NCBI RefSeq assembly: GCF_003234855.1
Contig: NZ_QKTO01000005.1
Coordinates: 62,001 to 126,000 of the forward strand
Direction: 5' to 3'
Source: Curtobacterium sp. MCBD17_032
GTDB taxonomy: Bacteria; Actinomycetota; Actinomycetes; Actinomycetales; Microbacteriaceae
Length of the DNA stretch: 64,000 nt
In this document: positions 11,849 through 26,946 of the stretch, piece after piece
Position numbering within the stretch: position 1 is the first letter of the stretch
Layout: every line of letters begins with the position of its first letter
Made by a program: the position numbers and the translations under genes
Notes under the pieces: generated by a model
What the model saw: the letters and a program-made list of their open reading frames with translations, nothing else
Databases searched by the model: none
What the model was told of the DNA's origin: nothing

Positions 11849-12568
11849 TCAGATGGTCGACTGCGTCGACTTCGGCATGTGCAGCGGGATGAGGTCGCGC
11901 GGCGGCATCGGGGTCGTGCCACGCACGACGACGACGCTGCGGAACAGCTCCTCGATGTCCGCGGAGTCGTCGGGCTGATCGGCGGCCTTGCCGGCGATCA
12001 CACCGCGGAGGAACCACCGCGGGCCGTCCACGCCGACGAAGCGGGCGGCGCGCACGCCGTCCGTGACGCCGGCACCGCCGACGACCGGGACCTGCGCACG
12101 GAGCTCGGGGCCGAAGGGGCCGTCGACCTCGGTCACGACGCCGCCCTGCTGCTCGATCTGCTCGGCGATCTGTGCCCGGATCTCGTGCCAGAGCCCGGTG
12201 GACCGGGGAGCCGCGAACGGCTGCACCTGCAGCGTCGACTCGTCGAAGTCGAGCCCGACGGCGACGACGCGCTTCGAGTCCTCCTCCACCTCGAGCCGGA
12301 GGTGCAGGCCCTCGCGCGGCAGGATCTTCACGCCGCCGAGGTCCACGTAGGGGCGGACGAGGTTCGCCTCGGTCTCGTCGAGCGGGCCGTTCTCGCCGCG
12401 GTCGGCGGGCGCGGACTTCGCGGTGGACTCGGTGGCGAGCACCTCGTCGAGTCCTGCGTCGGCGTCGTCGGCGAGTTCGATCTCGGGCGACGGACCGGCC
12501 ACCTCGACGTCGTCCACCACGGCCTCGGCGACCTCGACCTCGTCACGCTTGCGTCGTCCGATCCTCAT
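11849..12568 (-). CDS. DUF3710 domain-containing protein
   Basis: A 239-residue soluble protein of the actinobacterial DUF3710 family, without known function. The N-terminal 50 residues are acidic and low in complexity. The conserved part begins near GPLDETEANLVRPYVDLGGVKI and continues with LHLRLEVEEDSKRVVAVGLDFDESTLQVQ and the C-terminal segment MPPRDLIPLHMP (quoted separately, contiguous in the family). Its ATG overlaps the dut stop by 4 bp (ATGA), showing translational coupling. Co-transcription with dut and DUF3159 is expected. Confidence 0.88.
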   Translation of the reverse strand: MRIGRRKRDEVEVAEAVVDDVEVAGPSPEIELADDADAGLDEVLATESTAKSAPADRGENGPLDETEANLVRPYVDLGGVKILPREGLHLRLEVEEDSKRVVAVGLDFDESTLQVQPFAAPRSTGLWHEIRAQIAEQIEQQGGVVTEVDGPFGPELRAQVPVVGGAGVTDGVRAARFVGVDGPRWFLRGVIAGKAADQPDDSADIEELFRSVVVVRGTTPMPPRDLIPLHMPKSTQSTI

Positions 12569-13128
12569 GACCGCGTCCCTTCTCGACCCTGTTCGTGCAT
12601 CTCGACGGGCGTCGCCGCGCCGTCGTGTCCGGTGGTGCCCGCGTCCCGTCGGGCGTCCCCCGCGCCGTACACGCCCGGGTGCCCGTTCTGGTCGTCACGG
12701 TAGCCCGACGACCCGAAGCCGTCCTGGCCGCGGACGCTCTCCGGCAGGTCGGCGACCCGCGTGAACGTCACCCGCGGGACGGGGAGGACCACGAGCTGCG
12801 CGATGCGGTCACCGACCTGGACGGCGTAGGGCTCGGTGGCGTCCGTGTTGAGCAGCGCCACCTTGACCTCGCCGCGGTAGCCGGAGTCGATCGTGCCGGG
12901 GGCGTTGACGATCGTGATGCCGTGCTTCGCCGCGAGCCCGCTCCGGGGCACCACGAACCCGACGTGTCCGTCGGGGAGCGCGATCGCGAGGCCGGTCCCC
13001 ACCAGGCGCCGCTGTCCGGGCGCGAGGACGAACGCCTCGGCCGAGACGAGGTCGGCCCCGGCGTCACCGGGTTTCGCGAAGACGGGAGCGGCATCCCCGG
13101 TCCAGAGCACGTCGACTGCATCGGTCAC
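12565..13128 (-). CDS. dut: Deoxyuridine 5'-triphosphate nucleotidohydrolase (dUTPase)
   Basis: A 187-residue trimeric dUTPase that hydrolyses dUTP to dUMP and PPi, protecting DNA from uracil. All five motifs are present: DAGADLVS, PRSGLAAKHGI, GTIDSGYRGEV, RIAQLVVLPV and the C-terminal RGQDGFGSSGY that closes over the active site. The GTG at 13128 (MTDAVDVLW) fits the family; an upstream in-frame ATG would add non-conserved residues. A hydrophilic tail of about 45 residues follows motif 5, where most dUTPases stop. The gene is divergent from DUF3093 and heads the dut-DUF3710-DUF3159 operon. Confidence 0.95.
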   Translation of the reverse strand: MTDAVDVLWTGDAAPVFAKPGDAGADLVSAEAFVLAPGQRRLVGTGLAIALPDGHVGFVVPRSGLAAKHGITIVNAPGTIDSGYRGEVKVALLNTDATEPYAVQVGDRIAQLVVLPVPRVTFTRVADLPESVRGQDGFGSSGYRDDQNGHPGVYGAGDARRDAGTTGHDGAATPVEMHEQGREGTRS

Positions 13129-13205
13129 GAGTCGAGGGTAGTGCAGACCGTGACCGATCCGTGACCTGGCTCGGAGCACGCAGCGATGCATGGTCGAATG
13201 GAGGG

Positions 13206-13667
13206 GTGACCGTGTACCGCGAACGACTGTGGGCGCCGCCCGCCCTGTACCTGGCGACGGCGCTCGTCGTCCCCGCCAGCCTCCTCGTCTTCCTCCCGAT
13301 CAGCGTGACGGCCGGCGTCGTCGTCGCGATCGGGATGGAACTGGCCGTGCTCGTGCTGCTGTGGGTCCTGGCCCCCGTCATCGAGGTGACCGAGACCGAG
13401 TTCCGTGCGGGCCGGGCACACCTGCCCCGCACCGCGGTGGGTGCCGTCGAGGGCTTCACGGGCGCAGCCGCCACGAGTCAGCGCGGCCCGCAGCTCGACG
13501 CGCGGGCCTGGACGCTCTTCCGCGGCTACGTGCACGGTGTGGTGAAGATCGAGGTCCGCGACGACGCCGACCCGACGCCCTACTGGCTCGTGAGCGTGCG
13601 ACACCCGGACGCGGTCACCCGTGCCCTCACCGCCGCCTCCGCGATGCCCGAGGGCGACCCGCGCTGA
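13206..13667 (+). CDS. DUF3093 family membrane protein
   Basis: A 153-residue protein with two N-terminal membrane helices (about residues 10-55, LYLATALVVPASLLVFLPI and a following Val-rich segment). A cytoplasmic beta-rich domain follows, with WTLFRGYVHGVVKIEV and PYWLVSVRHPDAV. This is the DUF3093 family, nearly always next to dut in Actinobacteria; its function is unknown. The GTG at 13206 is preceded by GGAGG; a second GTG at 13212 is also possible. It is divergent from dut, with 77 bp holding both promoters. Confidence 0.85.
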   Translation: MTVYRERLWAPPALYLATALVVPASLLVFLPISVTAGVVVAIGMELAVLVLLWVLAPVIEVTETEFRAGRAHLPRTAVGAVEGFTGAAATSQRGPQLDARAWTLFRGYVHGVVKIEVRDDADPTPYWLVSVRHPDAVTRALTAASAMPEGDPR

Positions 13668-13704
13668 CCCCGGGCGGGTCGGCATCCCGGCACCGCCGCG
13701 ACGC

Positions 13705-13740
13705 AGGACGGCCCGCATCCGACTGGATGCGGGCCGTCCT
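13705..13740. terminator. Bidirectional terminator between DUF3093 and DUF4193
   Basis: Perfect 16-bp inverted repeat, AGGACGGCCCGCATCC paired with GGATGCGGGCCGTCCT around a 4-base loop. It lies between two convergent genes. Confidence 0.8.
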
Positions 13741-13772
13741 GGGTTCGGCAGCGTGCGCCGGCGGACGCGGCT

Positions 13773-14072
13773 CTACAGAGCAGCGCACTCCATGCACACG
13801 GGGCCGAGCTTCGTCTCGTGGTCGAGCTGCGAGCGGTGCTTCACGAGGAAGCACTCCACACACGTGAACTCGTCGACCTGCGGGGGGAGGACGACGACGT
13901 CGAGGTCGACGTCGCTGAGGTCCTGTCCGGCGAGTTCGAAACTGCCGGGATTGTCGGAATCGTCGTCGACGACCCCCGACATCTTGTCGGGAACGCGCTC
14001 CTTGAGGGCCTCGATCGACTCCGAGTCAGAGTTGTCGTCGGTCTTCCGAGGGGCGTCGTAATCGGTGGCCAT
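13773..14072 (-). CDS. DUF4193 family zinc-ribbon protein
   Basis: A 99-residue acidic protein of the actinobacterial DUF4193 family (function unknown). Two CxxC pairs (TCVEC and VCMEC) at the C-terminus probably bind zinc. The central segment LDVVVLPPQVDEFTC is strongly conserved. The ATG at 14072 gives the typical N-terminus MATDYDAPRK. It is divergent from sepH with about 250 bp between them, an adjacency common in Actinobacteria and possibly meaningful for cell division. That link is inference. Confidence 0.88.
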   Translation of the reverse strand: MATDYDAPRKTDDNSDSESIEALKERVPDKMSGVVDDDSDNPGSFELAGQDLSDVDLDVVVLPPQVDEFTCVECFLVKHRSQLDHETKLGPVCMECAAL

Positions 14073-14325
14073 GCCCATCCATTTCTCGTATCGAGAGGGT
14101 CGTCGCCGGAATCGGCGGCGACAGTTTGCACCACGGCCCGTCCGAGTGCAAACCCGATGGACGGTCGGTGCGTTCTGGCCGTGCAACCCGGCGCACCCCT
14201 GCGCCATTCCCGGAGTCGACGACCTGCGCACGGCACGCCGTGCGCCTCCCCGGAAACCGCCCGGACGGCCTGCATACTCCTCGGGTACGACGCACGACCG
14301 TACGCAGGCAGCGGAAGGCGGAACC

Positions 14326-15345
14326 ATGCAAGACGTGAGAGTCATCGGGGTCGAATCCGGGTCACTCCTCCTCGCGACCGACGGCGGCACCGAGTTCCGG
14401 TTGCCGGTCACCGCGTCCCTCGCGGGTCAGGTCCGACAGGCGAACCCGGACTCCAGTCCGCAGAAGCGCGTGTCCCCGAAGGACGTCCAGGCACGCATCC
14501 GCAGTGGTGCCGACGCCGCCGACGTGGCCGCCGCCCTCGGGGTGGAGGTCGAGTACGTCCGGCGCTTCGAGGGCCCCGTGCTCGCGGAACGCGCGTTCAT
14601 CCTCGACGCCGCCCGTCGCGTCGGCGTGACCCCGGTCGACGACGCTGCGCCGGACACCTTCGGCCCGGCGATCACGGCGCGCCTGGAGGCCGGCGACGCC
14701 GCGGACATCACGTGGTCGAGCTGGAAGCACGTGGAGAACGGCTGGCAGGTCCAGGTCCGCTACACGGCCGCCGAGGTCGAACACGACGCCCAGTGGCGCT
14801 TCGACCCGAAGACCGCGACGCTCGTCCCGGACAACGGTGACGCCCACCGCCTCTCCCACACCGAGGACGAGGGGATCGCACCCCGACTCCGTGCCGTCGA
14901 GTACGAGCGCCAGGACGAGGACGCCACCCGCTTCGACTCCGGGGCGTTCCACGTCGAGGAGCCGACCACCGAGACCGAGCCCCCGGCAGCGGAGCCCGCG
15001 GAACGCGCGCCGCTCCGGCCGCCGCTCCCCCGGATCGGGACCGCGTACGTCGAGGAGCGCGCACCCGGCAACGAGACCGCCGACCTGCTCGAGGCGCTCC
15101 GCCGCCGCCGCGGCGAGCGTGAGGCCGCGTCGTTCTCCGAGCAGCAGGACGCGCCGCGCGGTCCGGCGGTCGGGGTCGTCGACATCCCGCTGCACGGCGC
15201 GGACGACTCCGACACCGCCCCGCAGCCGGAGGCCCGCTCCACCACCGACGGTGACGCCCGACCCGACCGACGCAAGCGCAACCGTCGCGCGATGCCGAGC
15301 TGGGACGAGATCGTCTTCGGGACCCGCCCCGACGACGACGTCTGA
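14326..15345 (+). CDS. sepH: Septation protein SepH
   Basis: A 339-residue FtsZ-associated protein. The N-terminal DUF3071 region (residues 1-170) begins MQDVRVIGVESGSLLLAT and carries a helix-turn-helix-like segment, RIRSGADAADVAAALGVEV. A long disordered acidic linker follows, and the protein ends in the conserved MPSWDEIVFGTRPDDD motif. In Streptomyces SepH binds FtsZ and stimulates its assembly. The ATG at 14326 is the first start consistent with the family, with GGAA upstream. The gene is followed by a strong terminator. Confidence 0.93.
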   Translation: MQDVRVIGVESGSLLLATDGGTEFRLPVTASLAGQVRQANPDSSPQKRVSPKDVQARIRSGADAADVAAALGVEVEYVRRFEGPVLAERAFILDAARRVGVTPVDDAAPDTFGPAITARLEAGDAADITWSSWKHVENGWQVQVRYTAAEVEHDAQWRFDPKTATLVPDNGDAHRLSHTEDEGIAPRLRAVEYERQDEDATRFDSGAFHVEEPTTETEPPAAEPAERAPLRPPLPRIGTAYVEERAPGNETADLLEALRRRRGEREAASFSEQQDAPRGPAVGVVDIPLHGADDSDTAPQPEARSTTDGDARPDRRKRNRRAMPSWDEIVFGTRPDDDV

Positions 15346-15395
15346 GTCCGGTCCGCCGCCCCGACGTCCGGAGGCCCTCCCACATCCGTGAGGCG

Positions 15396-15439
15396 CGCCA
15401 GGAGGCCCGTCCCACGCCCGTGGGGCGGGCCTCCTGGCG
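15396..15439. terminator. Bidirectional terminator after sepH
   Basis: CGCCAGGAGGCCCG pairs with CGGGCCTCCTGGCG, with further CCCA/TGGG pairing inside one bulge. It lies between convergent sepH and the phosphodiesterase gene. Confidence 0.8.
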
Positions 15440-15465
15440 TCTCGTCGCCGGGTCCGGTCGCCGCG

Positions 15466-16620
15466 CTACCGCTGCGCGAACGCGCCGGCGAGACGGAGCG
15501 GCACGAGCAGCTCGTCGTCGCTCATCGCGCCGTGCTGTCCGACCATGCGCCCGGGTACCGTCCCGGTCCGGACCTCACGGTCGTCGTTGAACGCCCACGA
15601 GCCGCGCGCCACGAGCAGGACGTCGCCGATCCGCGGCAGGACCTCGGGCGAGACCGGCCCGAACCACCCGGCGGCCACCGCTTCGTCCCGGCTCGCCACA
15701 ATCGCGCGCTTGCCGAGCCAGGCCCGGAACGCCCCGACCAGGCCCGGTACGTCCGTCCCCGGCGCCACCGTCAGCTGTCGGCAGCGCGGGTCCCCGGCGA
15801 CGCCGACCACCGCCGTCAGCAGCTCGGGGTCGAGTGCGACGTTCGATTCCGGCGGGACGTCGAGCACGCCGTGGTCCGCGGTGACGAGGACGCCCACGTC
15901 TCCCCCGACCCGGGCCGCCAGCCGGGCGACCTCGGCGTCGACGAGCTCGAGGGCCGCCGTCCACCGGTCGGACTGCCAGCCGTGCTTGTGGCCGATGGAG
16001 TCGAGTTCGGGCACGTAGAGGTAGACGAGCTGCCGTCCGGCCGCGGTGGCCTCGACCGCCGCGTCGACCCGGGCGGCCACGGTGTCCGCCGACACGAAGC
16101 GCGCGCCGCCGAGCACGTTCGCCGTCATCCCGGAGGACCGGTAGCGCCCGGGGGCGACCACGACGGGCTCGACGCCGAGCCCGTCCGCCGCGGTGAACAG
16201 GGTCTCGGAGCGGAGCCACCCGGCGGGGACCTCGTCGTCCCATCCGCTGAGCAGGTTCATCACGCGCTCCCGGTCGGGGTCCCAGCCGCTGTAGCCGACG
16301 ACACCGTGGGTGCCGGGCGGTCGGCCGGTCGTGAGGGTCGTCAGGGCAGCGGCCGTGGTCGTCGGGAAGCCGCTCCGCAGCCGTTTCTTCGTCGCGGTCA
16401 GGAAACGCGCGTGACCGGCCCGTGCGGCGAGGGCGTTCGCGCCCAGACCGTCGACGAGCACGACGACCGCGGAACGGGCGGGGCGGAGCGCGATCCGGGC
16501 CTCCAGACCGTGCGTCCGCAGCCAGTCGTCGTCCGCGGCGCCGAGCGCGACCAGGCAACTCGGCAGCACGTCGGCGAGGTTCGCGGTGTCGTCGGGGGCC
16601 GTCGGTACGCTGGTTGCCAC
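15466..16620 (-). CDS. Alkaline-phosphatase-superfamily phosphodiesterase/nucleotide pyrophosphatase
   Basis: A 384-residue soluble protein of the AP superfamily (type I phosphodiesterase/nucleotide pyrophosphatase fold). The first metal Asp and nucleophile region read VVVLVDGLG and [17 protein letters not shown], where the Thr after FP is the likely nucleophile. Further metal ligands are in [13 protein letters not shown] and TADHGVLD. The substrate is not predictable. The GTG at 16620 is favoured because an ATG at 16689 would run into the topoisomerase gene; only 25 bp then separate it from that divergent start. This gene is regularly found beside the parC-type gene in Microbacteriaceae. Confidence 0.88.
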   Translation of the reverse strand: MATSVPTAPDDTANLADVLPSCLVALGAADDDWLRTHGLEARIALRPARSAVVVLVDGLGANALAARAGHARFLTATKKRLRSGFPTTTAAALTTLTTGRPPGTHGVVGYSGWDPDRERVMNLLSGWDDEVPAGWLRSETLFTAADGLGVEPVVVAPGRYRSSGMTANVLGGARFVSADTVAARVDAAVEATAAGRQLVYLYVPELDSIGHKHGWQSDRWTAALELVDAEVARLAARVGGDVGVLVTADHGVLDVPPESNVALDPELLTAVVGVAGDPRCRQLTVAPGTDVPGLVGAFRAWLGKRAIVASRDEAVAAGWFGPVSPEVLPRIGDVLLVARGSWAFNDDREVRTGTVPGRMVGQHGAMSDDELLVPLRLAGAFAQR

Positions 16621-16645
16621 ATCTCCACTCTTCCAGAAAGGTGCC

Positions 16646-19132
<2,487 letters not shown>

Positions 19133-19140
19133 GCTCCGCC

Positions 19141-19182
19141 GGACGGGAGGCGCGGGTCGGGTCTAGCCCGCGCCTCCCGTCC
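19141..19182. terminator. Bidirectional terminator between parC and parE (recurrent hairpin)
   Basis: A 16-bp perfect stem, GGACGGGAGGCGCGGG paired with CCCGCGCCTCCCGTCC. The same core occurs at 62927-62973 and, degenerate, at 7941-7994. It sits 8 bases after the parC stop and 14 bases from the parE stop. Confidence 0.85.
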
Positions 19183-19196
19183 GTCGGGAACGCCGG

Positions 19197-21401
<2,205 letters not shown>

Positions 21402-21579
21402 CTGACGAGCGTACCGATCCGCACCGACATCAACAGGCCGCCCGAGCGGTGAGCCTCGGCGTGGGGACAAGCGCTCCGCGCTCAGCGAACGAGCCGGTCA
21501 GGATGCACGGCATCCAGGCGGGACGTGTTGGAATGGGTGCATTCACCGCACCGTACTGCGATCCGTGAGGAGCACAGCA

Positions 21580-21807
21580 ATGACCCAGACCGTGCAGGAC
21601 CTCTCCGTCGACGAACTCAACGACAACCACCAGCTCACCGCAGCCGACCGCTGCGACAGCTGCGGTGCGCAGGCGTACATCCGCGCCACCATGGCCAGTG
21701 GTGAACTTCTGTTCTGCGCCCACCACGGCGCCGAGTTCAAGGACAAGCTGGCAGCCACCGCCCTCGAGTGGCACGACGAGTCCTCGCGACTCCACGAGTC
21801 CAAGTAG
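21580..21807 (+). CDS. DUF7455 family small zinc-binding protein
   Basis: A 75-residue protein of a small actinobacterial family (DUF7455), function unknown. Probable metal ligands are CDSCGAQ and FCAHH, with the conserved core AYIRATMASGELLFCAHH. GAGGAG lies about 9 bp before the ATG at 21580. The gene is monocistronic, divergent from parE and closed by a strong hairpin. Conservation in this position next to gyrase/topoisomerase genes and sigA is common in Actinobacteria. Confidence 0.85.
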   Translation: MTQTVQDLSVDELNDNHQLTAADRCDSCGAQAYIRATMASGELLFCAHHGAEFKDKLAATALEWHDESSRLHESK

Positions 21808-21821
21808 GCGGCTCCGCCGCG

Positions 21822-21876
21822 ACGCACCGGAGGCCCGGTGCCGGTCCACGAGACCGGCACCAGGCCTCCGGTGCGT
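21822..21876. terminator. Bidirectional terminator between DUF7455 and gatD-like
   Basis: ACGCACCGGAGGCC and GGTGCCGGTC on the left pair with GACCGGCACC and GGCCTCCGGTGCGT on the right around a short loop. It lies between convergent genes. Confidence 0.85.
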
Positions 21877-21926
21877 GGTGCTGCCGGACGCCGGCGCGCC
21901 GGGTGGCGCGCCGGCGTCCGGGTCGA

Positions 21927-22700
21927 TCAGGTGATGCGCTTGAACGCCTTGTCGACGTAGCGGTCGACCGTGGCGCGGGCCTCACGGGCGTACCGGTCGA
22001 TCGTGGCGGTACGCTCCGCGTCCGGCTCGTACGAGCGCCCGAGCCGAGCGGTCGCGGCGGCGAGGACCGCGTCGGTGAGCTGCGGGTTGAGCGGCAGGAC
22101 GGGCCCCTGTGTGTGCGTGCCGAAGGACGTGCCGGTGATCGCACCCTCGACCGGAGCACCGGCCTGGTTCCCACCGCCCGACACGACGTCCGCGAACGGC
22201 TCGACGCCGTCCGACAGCTCGATACGAGCGGCGTGGTCCTCGAAGCCCGCGAGCCGGGTGGAGGCACCGGGGAGCAGCGGGTAGCGGGTCTCGAGCACGA
22301 AGTAGTTCACTCGGCGCTCGGCACCGCGGACGGCCCGGGCGTCGAACACGCCGAACCCGTCGACCGGGGCACCCTCGGTCGGCACGACCTGGTTCGTGGC
22401 GAGGTCGAACCCACCACCGACCGCGACGACCGGCACGCCAGCGGCGGCGAACTCCCGCAGGGCGGCACCGATCCGCGGGACGTCCGTGCCGAGCGACCGC
22501 ATCGCGCTGAGCGGTCCGTTCCCCACCAGGACGACGTCGGCGGCGGGCGGTAGCTCGTCACCCGGCGCGTACTCGACGACCTCGGTGGCGATGTCGGCCG
22601 CGGCGGCGCGACGGACGAGGGCTGCGACGTTGCCGCGGTCCCCGGAGACCCCCATCTGGCGTGGGTACACGTGCAGGATGGTCAGGCGATCGGCCGTCAT
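21927..22700 (-). CDS. gatD: GatD-like class I glutamine amidotransferase fold, catalytic residues lost
   Basis: A 257-residue protein that aligns along its length with GatD/CobB-type glutaminases, the partner of MurT. The N-terminus LTILHVYPRQMGVSGDRGNV is typical. The nucleophile elbow, normally a Cys in a VCGGYQ-like motif, reads VPVVAVGGGFDLATNQV, with Gly in its place. The usual HGP motif near the C-terminus reads GTHTQGPVLPLNP, with Gln in place of the catalytic His. The protein has no Cys. It therefore cannot release ammonia from glutamine by the known mechanism. Its ATG overlaps the murT stop by 4 bp. An intact reading frame with otherwise conserved fold argues for a new role and against decay. 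The C-terminal 40 residues are a charged helical tail. Confidence 0.82.
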   Translation of the reverse strand: MTADRLTILHVYPRQMGVSGDRGNVAALVRRAAAADIATEVVEYAPGDELPPAADVVLVGNGPLSAMRSLGTDVPRIGAALREFAAAGVPVVAVGGGFDLATNQVVPTEGAPVDGFGVFDARAVRGAERRVNYFVLETRYPLLPGASTRLAGFEDHAARIELSDGVEPFADVVSGGGNQAGAPVEGAITGTSFGTHTQGPVLPLNPQLTDAVLAAATARLGRSYEPDAERTATIDRYAREARATVDRYVDKAFKRIT

Positions 22701-23959
22701 GCGGTCTTCTCCAGGTCCGGGTGACCGAGGGCCTTCCGGGCGATCATCATGATCTCGTAGTTGACGATGAAGTTCTTCGTGCCGGTCGTCGTCGCGCCGA
22801 GGCCCTGCATGTGCCGGATGGCGGACTCGACATCGGGCTCGACGCGGCCGATGCGCACGCCGGCGTGTTCGAGGGCGATCGCGATCTGCCAGGCCTTGTC
22901 GCCCGAGACGACGTCCACGTGGTCGAGCTTCGAGAAGTCGATGTCGTAGATCCACGAGATGTCCGGAGTGCCCTCGTCGATCGCCATGAGCACCTGTTCC
23001 GGATGCGCGGGCAGGGCGTCGAGGTTGAGCTGCAGGCTCGCGGCGTTCTTGAACATCGTGAACTCGGCGGACTCACCCGCGATCGGCAGACGCTCGCCAC
23101 GGCCGTACGCCGGCTTCATCCGCTCGAACGCCTTCGTCACGGCGTCGACGCGGAACTGGGCGCCGAGCGCGGCACTCGCGGTCGCGGTGGCCGCGGCGGC
23201 ATCGACCGCGTAGTGCAGGCCGCGCGCCGGGAGCCGGACCGGGATCTCGGCGCCGTCGAACGCGATCGTCGCGCCGTCGCCGGTGAACACGACCACCTCG
23301 GCGTCCGCCGTCGTCTGGACACGGTCGGCCCCGGCGACGAAGTCGTCAGCGTTCTGCAGGCCGTTCGGCGCGGCGGCGACGACCTCGGCGCTGGCACCGA
23401 ACCGGAGGACGCGCTGCCCGTCGACGGCCGTGTAGGCGTCGAGGAACTGGTCGTCGTGGTTCGTGATGACGTTCGCGCTCGACAGCGCGGCGGTGTCGAG
23501 CATCATCGTCGCGACACGCTCGGTCTCGAAGAAGCGGTAGAGCTGGTCGACCTGGACGTTGAGCATCGTCACCGTCGACGGCGACAGGATGCCCGCGAGC
23601 TCGACGGCGAAGGCCTCGTCCACCTCGAGGATCCCGATGTCCGCCTTGAGCGCGCCCGTCAGCGACACCTCGGAGAGGAGCGCCGACGCGATGCCCTGCG
23701 GCAGGTTCGCGCCGGACGGGTTCGTGAAGACCCGAAGGCCGTGCGCCCGCACGATCTCCGAGATCATGTGCGTGGTCGTCGACTTCCCGTTGGACCCGAG
23801 CACGAACACGACGCCGTTCGGGAACTGCCGGGTGACGTGCTGCAGGAAGTCCGGCACGAGCTTGAGGACGATGTAGCCCGGGTAGGCGGACCCGCCGCCC
23901 CGCGCACGAGCGAGGGCGCGGAGGATCCGCCCGACCAGGATCGGGATCACGAATCGCAC
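22697..23959 (-). CDS. murT: MurT-like Mur ligase (lipid II alpha-carboxyl ligase) without zinc ribbon
   Basis: A 420-residue Mur-ligase-family ATPase. The P-loop is GSNGKSTTTHMISEI, followed by NPSGANLPQGIASALL and the metal Glu/Asp motif EVDEAFAVELAG. The C-terminal domain has MFKNAASLQLNLDAL and the MurT signature DISWIYDIDFSKLD. Known MurT proteins carry a four-Cys zinc ribbon inserted in the middle domain; here the corresponding region (about residues 195-260) has no Cys, and the whole protein has none. The GTG at 23959 lies 7 bp after the rpoD stop, and an N-terminal hydrophobic segment is present. It overlaps gatD. MurT normally activates the alpha-carboxyl of D-Glu in lipid II; see the finding on group B peptidoglycan. 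Confidence 0.88.
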   Translation of the reverse strand: MRFVIPILVGRILRALARARGGGSAYPGYIVLKLVPDFLQHVTRQFPNGVVFVLGSNGKSTTTHMISEIVRAHGLRVFTNPSGANLPQGIASALLSEVSLTGALKADIGILEVDEAFAVELAGILSPSTVTMLNVQVDQLYRFFETERVATMMLDTAALSSANVITNHDDQFLDAYTAVDGQRVLRFGASAEVVAAAPNGLQNADDFVAGADRVQTTADAEVVVFTGDGATIAFDGAEIPVRLPARGLHYAVDAAAATATASAALGAQFRVDAVTKAFERMKPAYGRGERLPIAGESAEFTMFKNAASLQLNLDALPAHPEQVLMAIDEGTPDISWIYDIDFSKLDHVDVVSGDKAWQIAIALEHAGVRIGRVEPDVESAIRHMQGLGATTTGTKNFIVNYEIMMIARKALGHPDLEKTA

Positions 23960-23966
23960 GGGCGGC

Positions 23967-25280
<1,314 letters not shown>

Positions 25281-25380
25281 GCGATCACCTTCCTCGTCGT
25301 GCCACGTTCCTGGGGTCGTGGCCTTCCCTCGCCGCCCAGGGCCACCGCCGCGGTCCCCCACGTCGTCTGGTCCTACCGTT

Positions 25381-25406
25381 CCGGGCAGCACTAGGACCCA
25401 TGTCAA
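25381..25406 (-). promoter_or_regulatory. Possible rpoD promoter (-35 TTGACA)
   Basis: A consensus TTGACA reads on the minus strand at 25406-25401, about 120 bp upstream of the rpoD ATG. A -10 at the right distance (CGGAAC) is poor, so the assignment is tentative. Confidence 0.3.
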
Positions 25407-25451
25407 GTCCCCCGACGTCGGACGCGGGGAACCCGAAAGGGTCCGTGGTCA

Positions 25452-26771
25452 TTATTGCACGCGCTGTTTCCGCAGGCGTGCAACGAGTGCAACCCAGAGC
25501 GGTCCCACCCGTATTCCGTCCTCGGCGTGCAGCCGTGCGCGGGTCCGACGCCGGGCGGAGATCAGCATCACGACACCGAACCCGACGACCACGTACTGCA
25601 CGGTCATCGCGACGCGGAAGTTCTGCCAGGCGAACGTGTCGGTGCCGGACGCCGAGGCGAGGACGTCGAGCAGCGTCCCGATGGCGAACATCATCACGAA
25701 GGCCGCCAGGAACCCGCCGACGTTGACCACGCCGTTCGCCGACCCGAGCGAACCGACCGGGTTGAAGGACCGGGCGAAGTCGAACCCGATCAGCGACCCG
25801 GGTCCACCGACCCCCATCGCCACGACGAGCAGGACGAGGAGCCACGTCGGCGGCTGGCCCGGCCAGAGCAAGACCGCCGTCCAGACGACGCCGAGGGCGG
25901 TCACGATCCCGAGCACCAGGTTCGACCGCCGCATCGGGAAGCGTGCGCAGAGGAGTCCGAGCACGGGCCCGGCGACGAACCCCACGACGACGATGACGGT
26001 GAGGAAGCTCGCCGCCTCGGTCGGTGAGTACCCGAGTCCCCGCAGCATCGGTACGCCCCACAGCAGGCTGAACACCGTGCCGGACGACTGCGTGACGTAG
26101 TGCGACCAGAAGCCGAGCTGGGTCCCCGGCCGACGGAGCGCGTGGCCGAAGGTGCTGAACGCGGCGCCCCACGAGTGCGGGATCGGGATCGTGTCGGTGC
26201 GGACGGCGACCGGACCCGCGCGGACGAAGACCACCGCCAGCACCAGGCCGACGGCACTCGCGACGGCCGCGACGCCGAACGCGGCGTCCCACCCGACGGA
26301 GTGCAGGAGCAGGGCGAACGGGAACGCGGAGACGATCTGGCCGATCTGGCCGAGGTTGCCCGTCCACTGCGAGATCTGCGGCAGCAGGGTGCCGCTGAAC
26401 CACATCGGCAGCAGGCGCATCACCGAGATGAACGTCATCGCGTCGCCCGCGCCGACGAGCACCCGCCCGACGATCGCCGGTCCGATGGTCGGCGAGAACG
26501 CGACCACCGCCTGTCCGACCGTGAGCAACAGTGCGCCGAGGAGGACCAGGCGGCGCGGACCGACGCGGTCGAGGGCGATCCCGACGGGGATCTGCAGGCC
26601 GGCGTACACCGCGATCTGCACGACCGCGAGCGTCGACAGGGCGGCGGCGGACACGGCGAAACGGTCCTGCGCGTCGACCCCGGAGACACCGAGGGACGAC
26701 CGCTGCACGACCGCCAGGACGTACGCCAGGACGGCGACGCCCCAGACGACGAAGGCGCGGCGGGAGTTCAC
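25452..26771 (-). CDS. MFS transporter
   Basis: A 439-residue integral membrane protein with 12 predicted helices, the first at VVWGVAVLAYVLAVV. The motif between helices 2 and 3 reads GIALDRVGPRRLVLLG, the MFS motif A (D-R-x-G-R-R). A short cytoplasmic basic tail ends RKQRVQ. The family is polyspecific and the substrate cannot be read from the sequence. The start MNSRRAF is at the first reasonable ATG. It lies upstream of rpoD on the same strand with 170 bp between, so it is probably separate. There is no neighbouring regulator. Confidence 0.88.
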   Translation of the reverse strand: MNSRRAFVVWGVAVLAYVLAVVQRSSLGVSGVDAQDRFAVSAAALSTLAVVQIAVYAGLQIPVGIALDRVGPRRLVLLGALLLTVGQAVVAFSPTIGPAIVGRVLVGAGDAMTFISVMRLLPMWFSGTLLPQISQWTGNLGQIGQIVSAFPFALLLHSVGWDAAFGVAAVASAVGLVLAVVFVRAGPVAVRTDTIPIPHSWGAAFSTFGHALRRPGTQLGFWSHYVTQSSGTVFSLLWGVPMLRGLGYSPTEAASFLTVIVVVGFVAGPVLGLLCARFPMRRSNLVLGIVTALGVVWTAVLLWPGQPPTWLLVLLVVAMGVGGPGSLIGFDFARSFNPVGSLGSANGVVNVGGFLAAFVMMFAIGTLLDVLASASGTDTFAWQNFRVAMTVQYVVVGFGVVMLISARRRTRARLHAEDGIRVGPLWVALVARLRKQRVQ

Positions 26772-26946
26772 CCGACCAGGCTAGCCACCACGCAGGCCGC
26801 CCCGACGCGAGGACCCGGTGTCCGTGGACGGGACGACCGGGAGGGCACGATGTGGAAGGCTGGGCGCACCCTGCGCGTCCGTCGGGACCGCGGGCGTGAC
26901 GGTGGCGCGCTGACCGGCGGGGCCGGGTCGGGCCTCCCGGCCGACG

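Noticed and set aside
13161-13206. Upstream extension of DUF3093 to 13161
   Set aside because: The GTG at 13206 has GGAGG and gives the conserved N-terminus; the extension is not conserved and crowds the dut promoter.
21402-21579. Possible promoter with TTGGAA and GTACTG upstream of DUF7455
   Set aside because: Spacing of 19 and weak hexamers; I do not consider it supported.
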